Part shown: in pieces, positions 33,704 to 48,800 of the stretch
How the letters are laid out: each line of letters opens with the position of its first letter
Position numbering within the stretch: position 1 is the stretch's first letter
Source of the DNA: Nematostella vectensis
Lineage: Eukaryota > Cnidaria > Anthozoa > Actiniaria > Edwardsiidae
Direction of reading: 5' to 3'
Length of the DNA: 64,000 nt
Assembly (NCBI RefSeq): GCF_932526225.1
Contig: NC_064045.1
Coordinates: 5,963,498 to 6,027,497 of the forward strand
The notes under the pieces: generated by a model
The model's database searches: none
What the model saw: only the letters and a program-made list of their open reading frames with translations
What the model was told of the DNA's origin: nothing
Program-made: the position numbers and the translations under genes

Positions 33704-33998
33704 GAGACATAACGACATGGGCGCGCGCACTCTTATCTGTGAAATAACGACATGGGCGCGCGCACTCTTATCTTCGACATAACGACATGGGCGCGCGCAC
33801 TCTTATCTTCGACATAACGACATGGGCGCGCGCACTCTTATCTTCAACATAACGACATGGGCGCGCGCACTCATCTTCGACATAACGACATGGACAACAA
33901 CAAAAGAGAAAAAAACATGTTTTTTTTTTTAAGGCATGATGTCCACGTCGTTATGTCGGGCTAGACATAGCGCGCGCGCCCATGTCGTTATGTTGCTA
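33704..33998. mobile_element. Foldback element with amplified 35-bp terminal repeats
   Basis: Five direct copies of ACATAACGACATGGGCGCGC + GCACTCTTATCTTCG lie on the left. Inverted copies (CGTCGTTATGTCG and GCGCGCGCCCATGTCGTTAT) lie on the right, separated by an A/T-rich loop near 33905-33930. Confidence 0.7.
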
Positions 33999-34528
33999 AA
34001 AGACTGAACAACCAAACAATGGTGAATGGAATGAATTTAGGACATCATGTTATTGTTTGGTAATATTTACATTTTATTACCTCGCCAGACGATGGCTCAT
34101 CAATGACGTCACATCAACATATAATTCTTAATACATCAATTTAGGCATTGCCTAAAAGCGGAGCTCCAAACGACCAAATCTTTGCTTATTTTCGCTTAAT
34201 AAATTAAGAAATATTAAATATTATTATCATATTTCGGTTTTTGACTAAGTCTTTTGCCCGCACAGTGAAGATAATGGAAACACCACAGATTTGGCATACA
34301 GTAATAGACTCACAAAAACACTGTACACACATCCTGTCAAATCTTTTCAGTTTTTCCGTGTTTTGGCGTGTTCTCTTTCGTTAGTATGACTGCATTTTCT
34401 TCTTATTTTTCTCCCCATAGATCTCTCCGTAAATGAGCCCAAATGTCTTCCGGTCGCAACGCTTTTCGCAACTGGTTTTGATACTCTTCCCGTCGTTTCC
34501 GCTCGTTTGGTTCTTCTTCCGTTTCGCA

Positions 34529-35042
34529 ACTTGGTTGGATACTTGGTTGGATACTTGGTTGGATACTTGGTTGGATACTTGGTTGGATCCTTGGTTGGAT
34601 ACTTGGTTGGATACTTGGTTGGATACTTGGTTGGATACTTGGTTGGATACTTGGTTGGATCCTTGGTTGGATACTTGGTTGGATACTTGGTTGGATACTT
34701 GGTTGGATACTTGGTTGGATCCTTGGTTGGATACTTGGTTGGATACTTGGTTGGATACTTGGTTGGATACTTGGTTGGATACTTGGTTGGATACTTGGTT
34801 GGATACTTGGTTGGATACTTGGTTGGATACTTGGTTGGATACTTGGTTGGATCCTTGGTTGGATACTTGGTTGGATACTTGGTTGGATACTTGGTTGGAT
34901 CCTTGGTTGGATACTTGGCTGGATACTTGGTTGGATACTTGGTTGGATACTTGGTTGGATACTTGGTTGGATACTTGGTTGGATACTTGGTTGGATACTT
35001 GGTTGGATACTTGGTTGGATACTTGGTTGGATACTTGGTTTT
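34529..35042. repeat. 12-bp minisatellite, about 43 copies
   Basis: Unit TTGGTTGGATAC with occasional TTGGTTGGATCC. Period 12 keeps frames open on both strands (LVGY and WLDT on +, SIQP on -). The - frame continues into 34405-34520 as a charged stretch ([17 protein letters not shown]), which could be a chance reading. Confidence 0.95.
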
Positions 35043-35441
35043 ACAGTACTACGATCATTGGCTTTCGGCACTTCTTGAAGAAGGGTTGACCTGTGTCAAT
35101 AAAATACACGAAATATTCGAGAGTGAATGCAAACACTATTAAAAAGTTCAAACTGGATTGTAGTGGGAGCCAAATAATGATTTCTGATTGATTTATTTCA
35201 TGCAAAATTTAAATGTTAAATGGGACATCGAGCTATATATCAAAAAAGTAATCACGTAATTGAAATAAACACATAATTAACTTCACAATGTTCTATGTTT
35301 TATATGATCTATATTGACTCGCCCAAGATTATTCTATTTTCTTTTTTAGGGTTTGATATGTACACAAAAATTCCACTTTCCACTTTTTCATTATAATTTC
35401 CCTTTGCCCAAAATATCATAATCATAAAGATATAAAAAACT

Positions 35442-36110
<669 letters not shown>

Positions 36111-36826
36111 CAGGCCATATTCCGGTTAAAAAAGTGGAAAGCTTTTTTTATTTTGTGGCAAAGAATCCAATCTCATTGGTTGATTAGCGTACTACGCGCA
36201 TTCTCGGGCAATACATCCCCCGAGGCCCGCTTAAAAACAACGCAGCACTTCATGATTAAAACCTTTCACTTTGCACGAAAGGCAAGTTATTCCTAGGATG
36301 TAATTATTCCTGGAATAAGCGAGTAGAAACACAAGGCTGAAGGTTACAACTCTCCCCGCGTCTGGCTATCCCCAAGCATGTTCAACGAACTAAATATGGT
36401 CATCTTTACTTCGTAGATAAAATCTGTAGCTATACAAATGCAAAGTCCAGGACCTTCCTGTCTGTCACGTCTTATTGGAGAGGTTACGCAACTCAAGAGG
36501 TTTTTATGACAACAGACGTTCGACACCTTATATTTCATTTTATTTATTTTTATTTTTTGCTGATCAAAGAGTGAGCGAATAGTCCAACAAATCGTTGTAA
36601 TTATTTTGATTATACCAATAAAGATGAGATACTCGTTCTTGTTTTTTACGAGATCGGAAAACCCTCGGCGCGTTAGTGACAACGATCGATAAGAGCTCGT
36701 GGCGAACTCGAGTTCGGTGGGAGGGTTTCACGTGAAATCCTCGGGAAATTATTTCTTTGCTTGACACCAAGGGGCAGACCTCATATAAACAATCGTGCGA
36801 AGCTAAAGCGAAAAAAAATCCTCATC
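36111..36826. promoter_or_regulatory. Upstream region of the first ApeC-CUB gene
   Basis: 716 bp between the tetranucleotide tract and the start codon at 36827. I see no coding exon and no diagnostic promoter element, so the call rests on position alone. Confidence 0.35.
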
Positions 36827-39800
36827 ATGCTTAGTGGATTAGTAAAGACCTCGATTTTGTCTGTTTGGGTTTTAACAATCCATTATACCATATGTAAAGG
36901 TAAGAATTCACTGGCAACATATGCTCTTTATTTTTGGTGTAAATGCTGTTGCTTTTATAGCTAGTTAAATTAATTAATTTAACGCAACAAGAGGATTTTA
37001 AAATGAAAGTCGAAAACTCTTATATAGAGAGTCTAGTCTATGGTAGAATTTTAGACATTATAGAAAGGCAATTTTAGAATTTTAGAATATTGGATTTTTA
37101 CAATAGTTCAGCAAGACCAGGGGTTATATTTACATGTAGGATACGATGCATTTGACATTAATCTGACTTCCGGTTTTATTAGGGTTGGCCAAACATTTGA
37201 TATCAGCCTCGGATATCTGACAGGGAGGTATACTAGAAATTTAGAATTTTATTTTCTAGAGATTTTGTCTGGCTTGCATTCAAAGCGATTTCGTCACTGA
37301 CATATTTCCGACCTCCGTTACGGCAGATAACAAACCCCCGCTGATTGTCGCCAAAAAACCGAAGTTCGCTGTTTATGCAATACAATCTATTCATGTTCTG
37401 ATTCAAGACGGTAGCAGGCCTCTAAAGGAAGGGGGGGCACAGTCACGGAAATGTAGGGGGGGGTACGAGCCCCCTGGCTCCTCCCCCTGCTACGCTACGG
37501 CCCTGCGGTTTTCTCTACGAATTTTCTTAAAATTTCTTGAGAGATGATTAATAAAGGTACAGTAATACGAGCAGCAAAATCGTACAACTTTTGTGGCAGC
37601 ATTTGCAAAAAATGTTCGATAGCGATGTTGCGCGTTTTACAACCGGCGCACAAACTTTTGTCGCAGCAAAAGATAGACTTGTTCTTGCTGTTGATCCGCC
37701 ATCGTTTTCCTCCGTGACACTGATGTTTCACTTTCGTTCAACCAATCGCAAACCTTATTGCAACTGCTTGCGTATGCTTGACGTTTTTTTTGCTGTGAGA
37801 CAAGTTGGGTTGATGCAGTAATACGGGCTACATCTACTAGTTTTGCTGTAAAAAGTAAAACCATCTTCTACTTTCTGCAGCAAACCTTTTCAACTTGCAA
37901 CAAAAAAATTGCTGCGACAAAAGTTGGCGCGCCGGTAGTAAACGAGCAACGTCACTTACAAACTTTTTGGCAGCAATGCTGCCACGAAATTTGTACGATT
38001 TTGCTGCTCTTATTACCGTACCTTAATTTTCCTTTATTTTAAAAGGACCCTATAATGCTAATTTTTGGATATTTTTCTCTTTTCTTATTATCTGTCCACT
38101 TCAAATCTCCTTTAAAGCTCAGAGTCAGATTTTGTTGTTTGACTTTTAAAAACGTCGTTTAAAAACATTCTCTGTTAGGTATACAATGGCCTGCAGGCTC
38201 ATACGGTCTACCATGCACGAGCAGCGGTTGTCCGCAAAGTACAGGCGTGGTATGGCTAACAGGGACACTTTACCAGCCCCTCTACGAGTACTCAAAGGGT
38301 TCCGTCCCACTGCATATTAATGCATCAATTACAAGGGATGGTATCACACGCTCATTTTGCATCAAAAACTCCACGGACTCGGATACATCTCGACCAAACT
38401 GGCCCATGGGAAGGTAAAAACTGAAAACTTGCACATTTATGCACATCTAATTGAAACCTTTGGGGTCTGCTCTATCACCCAGGCGGTGTGCACACGCACC
38501 CCCACCCCCCACAAGGGCCAAAAGTCCACTTTTGGTTCTCAATAGACGTGCCATTTGTAGACAAAACTAAGAATCTTAAGCTAGCTCACTCTGGTATGTA
38601 GCCAAATCCGACAATAAATGTCCCGTGGAGATACTGCAAAGGCATGCTTCAAAGGCAGCCATAGTGGTTAGATTTTTATCAGAGAACTCCCTCCCCCCCC
38701 CCTCTTAATCCAAAATTAAAACGACATTAAGATAAGTTTGTTTTTTATCAGAGAACTCCCTCCCCCCCCCCCCTTTAATCCAAAATCAAAACGACATCAA
38801 GATAATCAGGTATCAGTCTAAAGGTAATAATTTTACCGCCAAAAGCCAGAGATCGCGCGAGATTGCCACCCAAAATATACCACGTGGTTTCTAAGAACAA
38901 GTCGCCTATTGTAAGCACGTATCAATGCTAGTGTGAACGCAGAATTAGTGCTATATCGTGACTAACACTTCGTTTTGACTTACCGGACCCCAGGTACTGC
39001 ATCTACGCGAAGGGTGACGAGTGCCCACACGGCATGAGCATGGGCTCCATGTACTGGAACGACAGACTAGCTTTTGTAGACCCAGACTACACCCGAGGGG
39101 AGCTCCCCAGGGGGGTATACACAGTGAACACTTTGATGTATTTCTGCTGCAGGTATAGACATTTACTTTGGATACGCTGCTACTGCCGTTAGCGCTTTTT
39201 TTTCTTGTCTTTGTTACTGCTGCTGCTGTTGATGTTTTGTTTATTGTTGTTGTTTTTATTTCGGTTGTTGTTATTGATAACGCTGTTATTGTCACTGCTT
39301 CTGTTATTGTTGTTGTTGCTTCTGTCATGCTTGCGATTAATGGTGTTGTTGCTTTATTGTTGTTGTATTTTTGTTTCTACTGTTCTTCATGCCTTCAAGA
39401 TACGATATCTTTTTGAATGTTGTCAAAGAAACTGATTCGCCAGGGCTTAATAAGTTGTTTGCTGTTATTTAATAACTGTTACTTCCCAAATAGTGGAGTG
39501 ATTTCTTTATCTAAGTCGCTTATTACCTGCAGAAGCACAAGAATGCCTTTGCTTCCCCATATCTTGTTCTTAGCTTCCCAACCCCAAGAAATTTTTCCAT
39601 TTCATATCACCTCCCCCCCCCCCCCTCAACTACACTGCACTGTTTCACTCTGCTACGACCCTGTTCAGTGAAGAAAGTTACTATCATTCCTCAGTACTGC
39701 TGGCCGCCGTGACACTGCCATCCCCCTCCCTGTGGCCACACCCTTTGCACTTTTTCCTCTCGACCCTTACTGCCAGAAGGTCATCGGTGCTTACGCGAGT

Positions 39801-42800
39801 CTCGAGTACATAGAATTTGACACCGTGAACTACGATAACATCTGGAAAACACCGCATCCCTACTTAGGCAGGAAGAGCTATGACCCTACCATGTACTACT
39901 GCTACTATAGAGGTACTGTCTATACCCAAGTAGCGGATCTAGGGGGAGGGTTTGGGGGGTTTAAACCCCCTTTTGGGGTACCAGAAAGCCATGTAACAAA
40001 AAAATTCCCCCTCCACCCTTTGTCACTGAGCCGAACCCCCCCTTTAGCGAAAAGCAAAATCCGCCCCTATACCCTTTCATGTACTTAAGGGTGTTGGCAC
40101 CTGTCTATACCCTTCCCTGTACTTAAGGGTGTTGGGACCTGTCTATACCCTTCCCTGTACTTAAGGGTGTTGGCACCTGTCTATACTTCAAGTACTTAAG
40201 GGTGTTGGTACCTGTCTGTACCCTTCCCTGTAATTAAGGGTGTTGGTACCTGTCTATACCCTTCCCTGTACTTAAGGGTGTTGGTACCTGTCTATACCCT
40301 TCCCTGTACTTAAGGGTGTTGGCACCTGTCTATACCCTTCCATGTACTTAAGGGTGTTAGTACCTGTCTATACCCTTCCCTGTACTTAAGGGTGTTGGCG
40401 CCTGTCTATACCCTTCCCTGTACTTAAGGGTGTTAGCACCTGTCTATACCCTTCCATGTACTTAAGGGTGTTGGTACCTGTCTATACCCTTCCCTGTACT
40501 TAAGGGTGTTGGCGCCTGTCTATACCCTTCCCTGTACTTAAGGGTGTTAGCACCTGTCTATACCCTTCCCTGTACTTAAGGGTGTTGGTACCTGTCTGTA
40601 CCCTTCCCTGTACTTAAGGGTGTTGGGACCTGTCTATACCCTTCCCTGTACTTAAGGGTGTTGGTACCTGTCTATACCCTTCCCTGTACTTAAGGGTGTT
40701 GAAACCTGTCTATACTTCATGTACTTAAGGGTGTTGGTACCTGTCTATACCACTCCATGTACTTAAGGGTGTTGGCACCTGTCCATACCCTTCCCTGTAC
40801 TTAAGGGTGTTGGCGCCTGTCTATACTTCATGTACTTAAGGGTGTTGGTACCTGTCTATACCACTCCATGTACTTAAGGGTGTTAGCACCTGTCTATACC
40901 CTTCCCTGTACTTAAGGGTGTTGGTACCTGTCTATACCCTTCCCTGTACTTAAGGGTGTTGGTACCTGTCTATACCCTTCCCTGTACTTAAGGGTGTTGG
41001 CACCTGTCTATACTCCATGTACTGGGTGTTGGTACCTGTCTTACCCTTCCCTGTACTTAAGGGTGTTGGTACCTGTCTATACCCTTCCATGTACTTAAGG
41101 GTGTTGGCACCTGTCTATACCCTTCCCTGTACTTAAGGGTGTTGGTACTTGTCTATACCCTTCCCTGTACTTAAGGGTGTTGGCACCTGTCTATACCACT
41201 CCATGTACTTAAGGGTGTTAGCACCTGTCTATACCCTTCCCTGTACTTAAGGGTGTTGGTACCTGTCTATACCCTTCCCTGTACTTAAGGGTGTTGGTAC
41301 CTGTCTATACCCTTCCATGTACTTAAGGGTGTTGGGACCTGTCTACACACTTCTCTGTACTTAAGGGTGTTGGCACTTGTCTATACCCTTCCCTGTACTT
41401 AAGGGTGTTGGCACCTGTCCATACCCTTCCCTGTACTTAAGGGTGTTGGTACCTGTCTATACCCTTTCATGTACTTAAGGGTGTTGGTACCTGTCTATAC
41501 CCTTCCCTGTACTTAAGGGTGTTGGTACCTGTCTATACCCTTCCCTGTACTTAAGGGTGTTGGTACCTGTCTATACCCTTCCCTGTACTTAAGGGTGTTG
41601 GGACCTGTCTATACCCTTCCCTGTACTTAAGGGTGTTGGCACCTGTCTACACCCTTCCCTGTACTTAAGGGTGTTGCTCATGTCTATACCCTTCTATGTA
41701 CTTAAGGGTGTTAGCACCTGTCTATACCCTTTCATGTACTTAAGGGTGTTGGTACCTGTCTATACCCTTCCCTGTACTTAAGGGTGTTGGTACCTGTCTA
41801 TACCCTTCCCTGTACTTAAGGGTGTTGGTACCTGTCTATACCCTTTCATGTACTTAAGGGTGTTGGTACCTGTCTATACCCTTCCATGTACTGGGTGTTG
41901 GTACCTGTCTATACCCTTCCCTGTACTTAAGGGTGTTGGTACCTGTCTATACCCTTCCATGTACTTAAGGGTGTTGGTACCTGTCTATACCCTTCTATGT
42001 ACTTAAGGGTGTTGGCACCTGTCTATACCCTTCCCTGTACTTACGGGTGTTGGTACCTGTCTATACCCTTCCATGTACTGGGTGTTGGTACCTGTCTATA
42101 CCCTTCCCTGTACTTAAGGGTCTTGGCACCTGTCTATACCCTTCCCTGTACTTAAGGGTGTTGGTACCTGTCTATACCCTTTCATGTACTTAAGGGTGTT
42201 GGTACCTGTCTATACCCTTCCATGTACTGGGTGTTGGTACCTGTCTATACCCTTCCCTGTACTTAAGGGTGTTGGTACCTGTCTATACCCTTCCATGTAC
42301 TTAAGGGTGTTGGTACCTGTCTATACCCTTCTATGTACTTAAGGGTGTTGGCACCTGTCTATACCCTTCCCTGTACTTACGGGTGTTGGCGCCTGTCTAT
42401 ACTTCATGTACTTAAGGGTGTTGGTACCTGTCTATACCACTCCATGTACTTAAGGGTGTTGGTACCTGTCTATACCCTTCCCTGTACTTAAGGGTGTTGG
42501 TACCTGTCTATACCCTTCCCTGTACTTAAGGGTGTTAGCACCTGTCTATACTTCATGTACTTAAGGGTGTTGGTACCTGTCTATACCCTTCCCTGTACTT
42601 AAGGGTGTTAGCACCTGTCTATACCCTTCCCTGTACTTAAGGGTGTTGGGACCTGTCTATACCCTTCCCTGTACTTAAGGGTATTGGCACCTGTCTATAC
42701 CCTTCCATGTACTTAAGGGTGTTGGTACCTGTCTATACCCTTCCCTGTACTTAAGTGTGTTGGCACCTGTCTATACCCTTCCATGTACTTGAGGGTGTTG

Positions 42801-45800
42801 GTACCTGTCTATACCCTTCCCTGTATTTAAAGGTGTTGGTACTTGTCTATACCCTTCCCTGTACTTAAGGGTGTTGGTACCTGTCTATACCCTTCCCTGT
42901 ACTTAAGGGTGCTGGGACCTGTCTATACCCTTCCCTGTACTTTAGGGTGCTGGCACCTGTCTATACCCTTCCCTGTACTTAAGGGTGTTGGTACCTGTCT
43001 ATACCCTTCCCTGTACTTAAGGGTATTAGCACCTGTCTATACCCTTCCATGTACTTAAGGGTGTTGGTACCTGTCTATACCCTTCCCTGTACTTAAGGGT
43101 GTTGGTACCTGTCTATACCCTTCCATGTACTTAAGGGTGTTGGTACCTGTCTATACCCTTCCCTGTACTTAAGGGTATTAGCGCCTGTCTATACCCTTCC
43201 ATGTACTTAAGGGTGTTGGTACCTGCCTATACCCTTCCATGTACTTAAGGGTGTTGAAACCTGTCTATACCCTTCCATGTACTTAAGGGTGTTGGTACCT
43301 GTCTATACCCTTCCATGTACTTAAGGGTGTTGGTACCTGTCTATACCCTTCCATGTACTTAAGGGTGTTGGTACCTGCCTATACCCTTCCATGTACTTAA
43401 GGGTATTAGCACCTGTCTATACCCTTCCCTGTACTTAAGGGTGTTGGCACCTGTCTATACCCTTCCATGTACTTAAGGGTATTGGCACCTGTCTATACCC
43501 TTCCCTGTACTTAAGGGTGTTGGCACCTGTCTATACCCTTCCATGTGCTTAAGGGTGTTGGTACCTGCCTATACCCTTCCATGTACTTAAGGGTGTTGAA
43601 ACCTGTCTATACCCTTCCCTGTACTTAAGGGTATTGGCACCTGTCTATACCCTTCCATGTACTTAAGGGTGTTGGTACCTGTCTATACCCTTCCCTGTAC
43701 TTAAGGGTGTTGGTACCTGTCTATACCCTTCCCTGTACTTAAGGGTATTGGCACCTGTCTATACCCTTCCATGTACTTAAGGGTGTTGGTACCTGTCTAT
43801 ACCCTTCCCTGTACTTAAGTGTGTTGGCACCTGTCTATACCCTTCCCTGTACTTAAGGGTGTTGAAACCTGTCTATACCCTTCCCTGTACTTGAGGGTGT
43901 TGGTACCTGTCTATACCCTTCCATGTACTTAAGGGTGTTGGTACCTGTCTATACCCTTCCCTGTACTTAAGGGTGTTGGTACTTGTCTATACCCTTCCCT
44001 GTACTTAAGGGTATTGGTACCTGTCTCTACCCTTCCCTGTACTTTAGGGTGTTGGCACCTGTCTATACTTCATGTACTTAAGGGTGTGGCACCTGTCTAT
44101 ACCCTTCCCTGTACTTAAGGGTGTTGGTACCTGTCTATACCCTTCCATGTACTTAAGGGTGTTGGTACCTGTCTATACCCTTCCATGTACTTAAGGGTGT
44201 TAGCACCTGTCTACACACTTCTCTGTACTTAAGGGTGTTGGCACTTGTCTATACCCTTCCCTGTACTTAAGGGTGTTGCTCATGTCTATACCCTTCTATG
44301 TACTTAAGGGTGTTGGTACCTGTCTATACCCTTCCCTGTACTTAAGGGTGTTGGTACCTGTCTATACCCTTCCATGTACTTAAGGGTGTTGGGACCTGTC
44401 TATACCCTTCCCTGTACTTAAGGGTGTTGGTACCTGTCTATACCCTTCCCTGTACTTAAGGGTGTTGGTGCCTGTCTATACCCTTCCATGTACTTAAGGG
44501 TGTTGGCACCTGTCTATACCCTTCCCTGTACTTAAGTGTGTTGGCACCTGTCTATACCCTTCCATGTACTTAAGGGTGTTGGGACCTGTCTATACTTCAT
44601 GTACTTAAGGGTGTGGCACCTGTCTTACCCTTTCATGTACTTAAGGGTGTTGGGACCTGTCTATACCCTTCCATGTACTTAAGGGTGTTGGGACCTGTCT
44701 ACACACTTCCCTGTACTTAAGGGTGTTGGCACCTGTCTATACCCTTCCATGTACTTAAGGGTGTTGGCACCTGTCTATACCCTTCCCTGTACTTAAGGGT
44801 GTTGGCACTTGTCTATACCCTTCCCTGTACTTAAGGGTGTTGGCACCTGTCTATACCCTTCCATGTACTTAAGGGTGTTGGTACCTGTCTATACCCTTCC
44901 CTGTACTTAAGGGTGTTGGTACCTGTCTATACCCTTCCCTGTCCTTAAGGGTGTTGAAACCTGTCTATACCCTTTCCTGTACTTAAGGGTGTTGGGACCT
45001 GTCTATACTTCATGTACTTAAGGGTGTTGGCACCTGTCTTACCCTTTCATGTACTTAAGGGTGTTGGGACCTTTCTATACCCTTCTATGTAATTAAGGGT
45101 CTTGGGACATATCTCTGCTGCCCGTTGCTAGGGGACTTTTAAACGATATGAATTGCCAAACATCTGTGAAATGGAATGAATTTAGGCATGTCAAAACCTC
45201 AGTTTATTTTTGTAGTTTAAAATGTCGCACACGAATACAGCGCGTCCAGGCGACCAAAAAGTAGGTCCCCCCTCGGCCAATCCTGGGAACGCGCCTGGCA
45301 TTGCTCTCTAACTGGTTTCGCATTTGCGACTCTATTGTCGGCCATCTTTGACTCTATTGTCGGCCATCTTGGACTCTATCTTTATTGCAAATGCATTCCT
45401 TTTACAGAACCATTGAAGGAATTAATTTATACAATTCGGCAGACAATACGCTTAATGGAGGTTTTTTATGTTACGACGAAAATAAATCCCAATAAAGCTG
45501 ATGTCTAATATGAATTTCTTCAATGGGTATTTACAAGGTCTTTATTTATATTTGAAAGGCCTCATTTAAAACAGGTTTTGCCGAGTTTGAGTTCCGTTCC
45601 CCTTTCTTCTCTTCCCCCTTTCTTTCAGCGGTTGCTTTAGGGTCCCTTACAAAACTTTCAATTGCCGTACCATTAGCCTCAAAGTGTTTTTACATGCCAC
45701 CTCAACGACATGCTTTTGAATGATATGACAAATCTTTAACCCTAGCATGCATGCACAACCTCACCGCCACTTCCGGGATCATCGTCTCGCCAAACTACCC

Positions 45801-48800
45801 CTCACTCTACCCTGACCTTTCCGACTGCCGGTGGACTATAACAGTGCCCCCCGGACACCAGATCGAGCTAGACTTCCAGGATTTTCAACTAGAGTGGTCC
45901 CCTCTATCATGTGACCCCATTTCGTGCTCGTGTGATTGGCTAATCGTCACGATACACGGTCACGTGACTTACAAGACGACGTACTGTAACAGGATTCTTC
46001 ACCAGCCCCCCAAGATCCTGAATACTTTTGCAAATCACGTGGTGCTGGATTTCCATAGCAACGGTGTGAATAGAGACAGGGGGTTTAAGATTTCCTATCG
46101 GACACTGCAAACTTCTGGTAAGAAAATGCTATGCTTATAAATAGTTGTTGCGTCCTCGCAACTGGGGTATTTACTTATCCTTGCACTCTTGACAATTTTT
46201 ATTGGGTGTTATATTAAGTTTAGTACCACATTATTATCTTTAATTCGTTCAAATTCTTTGCAATGTGTGACTAGATTGGACCTATACAATGAAAGCTAAG
46301 GAAGAAATATCACCAAGAGACCATGATATAAGAGAACAAATCCCTCGTATTAGGGTATGTTCCAATGATGTCGTCCGTGAAAGCTATTTTTAGAACAAGA
46401 AGTTATTTTAAGATACGCCTCTGATTGGTTAGCAATCATCTTTCCTAGCCACATGAATCTTAACGCGCGATCACATCTTGAGCGATGTGAACCGGCAAAG
46501 GCTGTTATGGAAATCTTTTTTACTAAAAAGACCATCCTTTTTTACAAGCGCTGTGAAAATAATCTTACATAGAGTACGGTGAATCCAATCAACCGTTTCT
46601 TGTACTTTGAAATGCATAGAGTGCGTGATTTTAGGCTCGGGGATCAACTTCCCCAGTAAAAGTTTTCACAGCTGATTCGCAAATTTTAAAACAACAATCA
46701 ATCAGACATCTGTGGTAACAACACACAATTCTCTTCCAATTCCCTTTTCATGAAAAAGATACATCCAGAACTCAATACCATTATATTCACACCGATAATG
46801 TTGTTATTAAGACAGGTTCACAAATAAAAGATTTCAAGCCTTTATGATGAAGCAAATCTTATTCCAGTGACAAGGGTTTCTTGAGTGACATGATCTCTAA
46901 CATTTGCGTGAATAATTTAAGTCCTTCTTGTATTAAAATACATAACATAGACTGAGAACGCCTAGGCATTGTATCTCGCCGAATTGAAGAGAAAAAGAAC
47001 TTTTTAGGAGTCAGCCTGATGCATCTTGAATGAACTTCAAATTTGCGGTCTCCCCGACGTCTTCCCGTTCATTTTTAAGTTATATATCATTTAGATAACT
47101 TAACATTACAGATAACTTAACAGACACCACCCTACGAGTAGCATTTTGATCATGCGCTATGAGGAGCAGCTTAAAGGGTAAAAACATGTAGCGAACAAAG
47201 TAAAGAAGTGTAGAGGGAAAAAATAATTGTGAAAATGTACTAGCTCGCATAACCAAATATGGCGCGAAGAATCATATATGGATGCTATGATTGACAAGCT
47301 CGCGCAATCTAAAAATAGCTTTCATGGACGACATCATGGGCCACGGGGATTCGTTCTCTTATATCATGGTCTCTTGGTATCATCCAATGATGTAAGCATG
47401 CATCCTAGTCCCAGGCGTTCTTATCGGTTTCCTGTGGTTGGGTTTCCTGTGGCTAGAAAGAGTTGTGACGTCACAGGAAACTATCTCCCCGTTCTGTGGG
47501 TGAGCTCTTCCCAGCGCCCAGGCTATCTCACGGTCCAACTTCGAGCACAGGAAACCCGCTAAGAACGCCTGGGACTAGGCTGGTCTGCTGAGCAAATTAT
47601 CTGCATTGTTCTTCCATTAGTTTTGCCGACAACTGACATCCCAACGACACTCATCTCTACAACCCAACTTTCGTCACACAACGCTACCACTGTCACGCCT
47701 ACTCAAGCTACGAGCGTGACACATGTAATTACTACGAATCACGTGACAAGGCAGCCGCACTTACGAAGTACTACGGCGCCCAACAACACCGCTGACCTCA
47801 ACACGACGGCACAGGTGGGTTTATCGCGTGCATAGTGTGTAGAGCTGAAATCATTTGGTCGGTTGAAGGGGTTTGAGGCGCCCGGTATAAAGAGGTTACG
47901 CTGACAATACTTTCAGTCATCAGTCGCATTCCTATACTGTCAGTATCGGGCGCAGTTTGTTCTATAGGTCGAGTACCGTATTTACTAGAATAAGTGCACC
48001 GGCGCTTATGATTTTTTTTTACTCTCAGACCGGGCGCTTAATCTAGGGAGGCGCTTATTCAAAAAGACGAACTTCGCACAAAAGGCCAAACGTATTTTTT
48101 TATATCATTTTCATACTACATCACCAGTTTCTCTGCCTCTATTCGAACAGCTTAGGGTAGCTTTTTTTCAAAAAACTTCATCCATTCACTGTTTGTCTCC
48201 TTCTTGTCCAGAATGTGTTTGTATTTTGAATATGAACAACAACAGATTATGATATTACTAGGGGAGGGAGGAGGCGCTTATTCGAGTAAATACGGTAATT
48301 GGTTTTTTTTGTGTTTGTTTTGTGAGAAGCCATGATGCCGTGCGTATGGTTCTAAGTGCCCACTTTAAAAGGGTTGGCATTTTGGGTCATCTTTGTGTTA
48401 TGTTGTTTTCTCGGCAAAACGTATCCGCTATAGATAGGTCAAGTAAAACACTTTATTGTTGTTTATTCACAGGTCATCATGCCGGCTGCTCAAGACGGTG
48501 TAGTGTTTACTCTCTGGCTAGAAATCCTTATAGCAGCCTTGTCTGCATTTCTGCTTATCGCTGTTATTGCAGCTTATGGCTATTGGAGGTAAAACACGCG
48601 TTTTATTTTTTTTATTAGGCCTGACAATCTAACAGAATCATTCCTCGTCGTTTAAACGACCCAAGAATCATGTTTCGCTTTCTAAAATATAAAAGATAAT
48701 GCAATAATCAAATCAGTGTTGCCATGATTTTCCTACTACCTCTTTCCAACAACATTCCATCGTGCCGTGGGCCCAGGGAATGCGTCAAAATAAGGCTGAC

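Noticed and set aside
38951-39416. Thr-rich and Leu/Val-rich frames on both strands
   Set aside because: They overlap the real ApeC exon 38994-39152 and a trinucleotide repeat in the following intron.
40085-45100. CRISPR-like array
   Set aside because: Period 38 with no unique spacers; it is a plain minisatellite in an animal intron.
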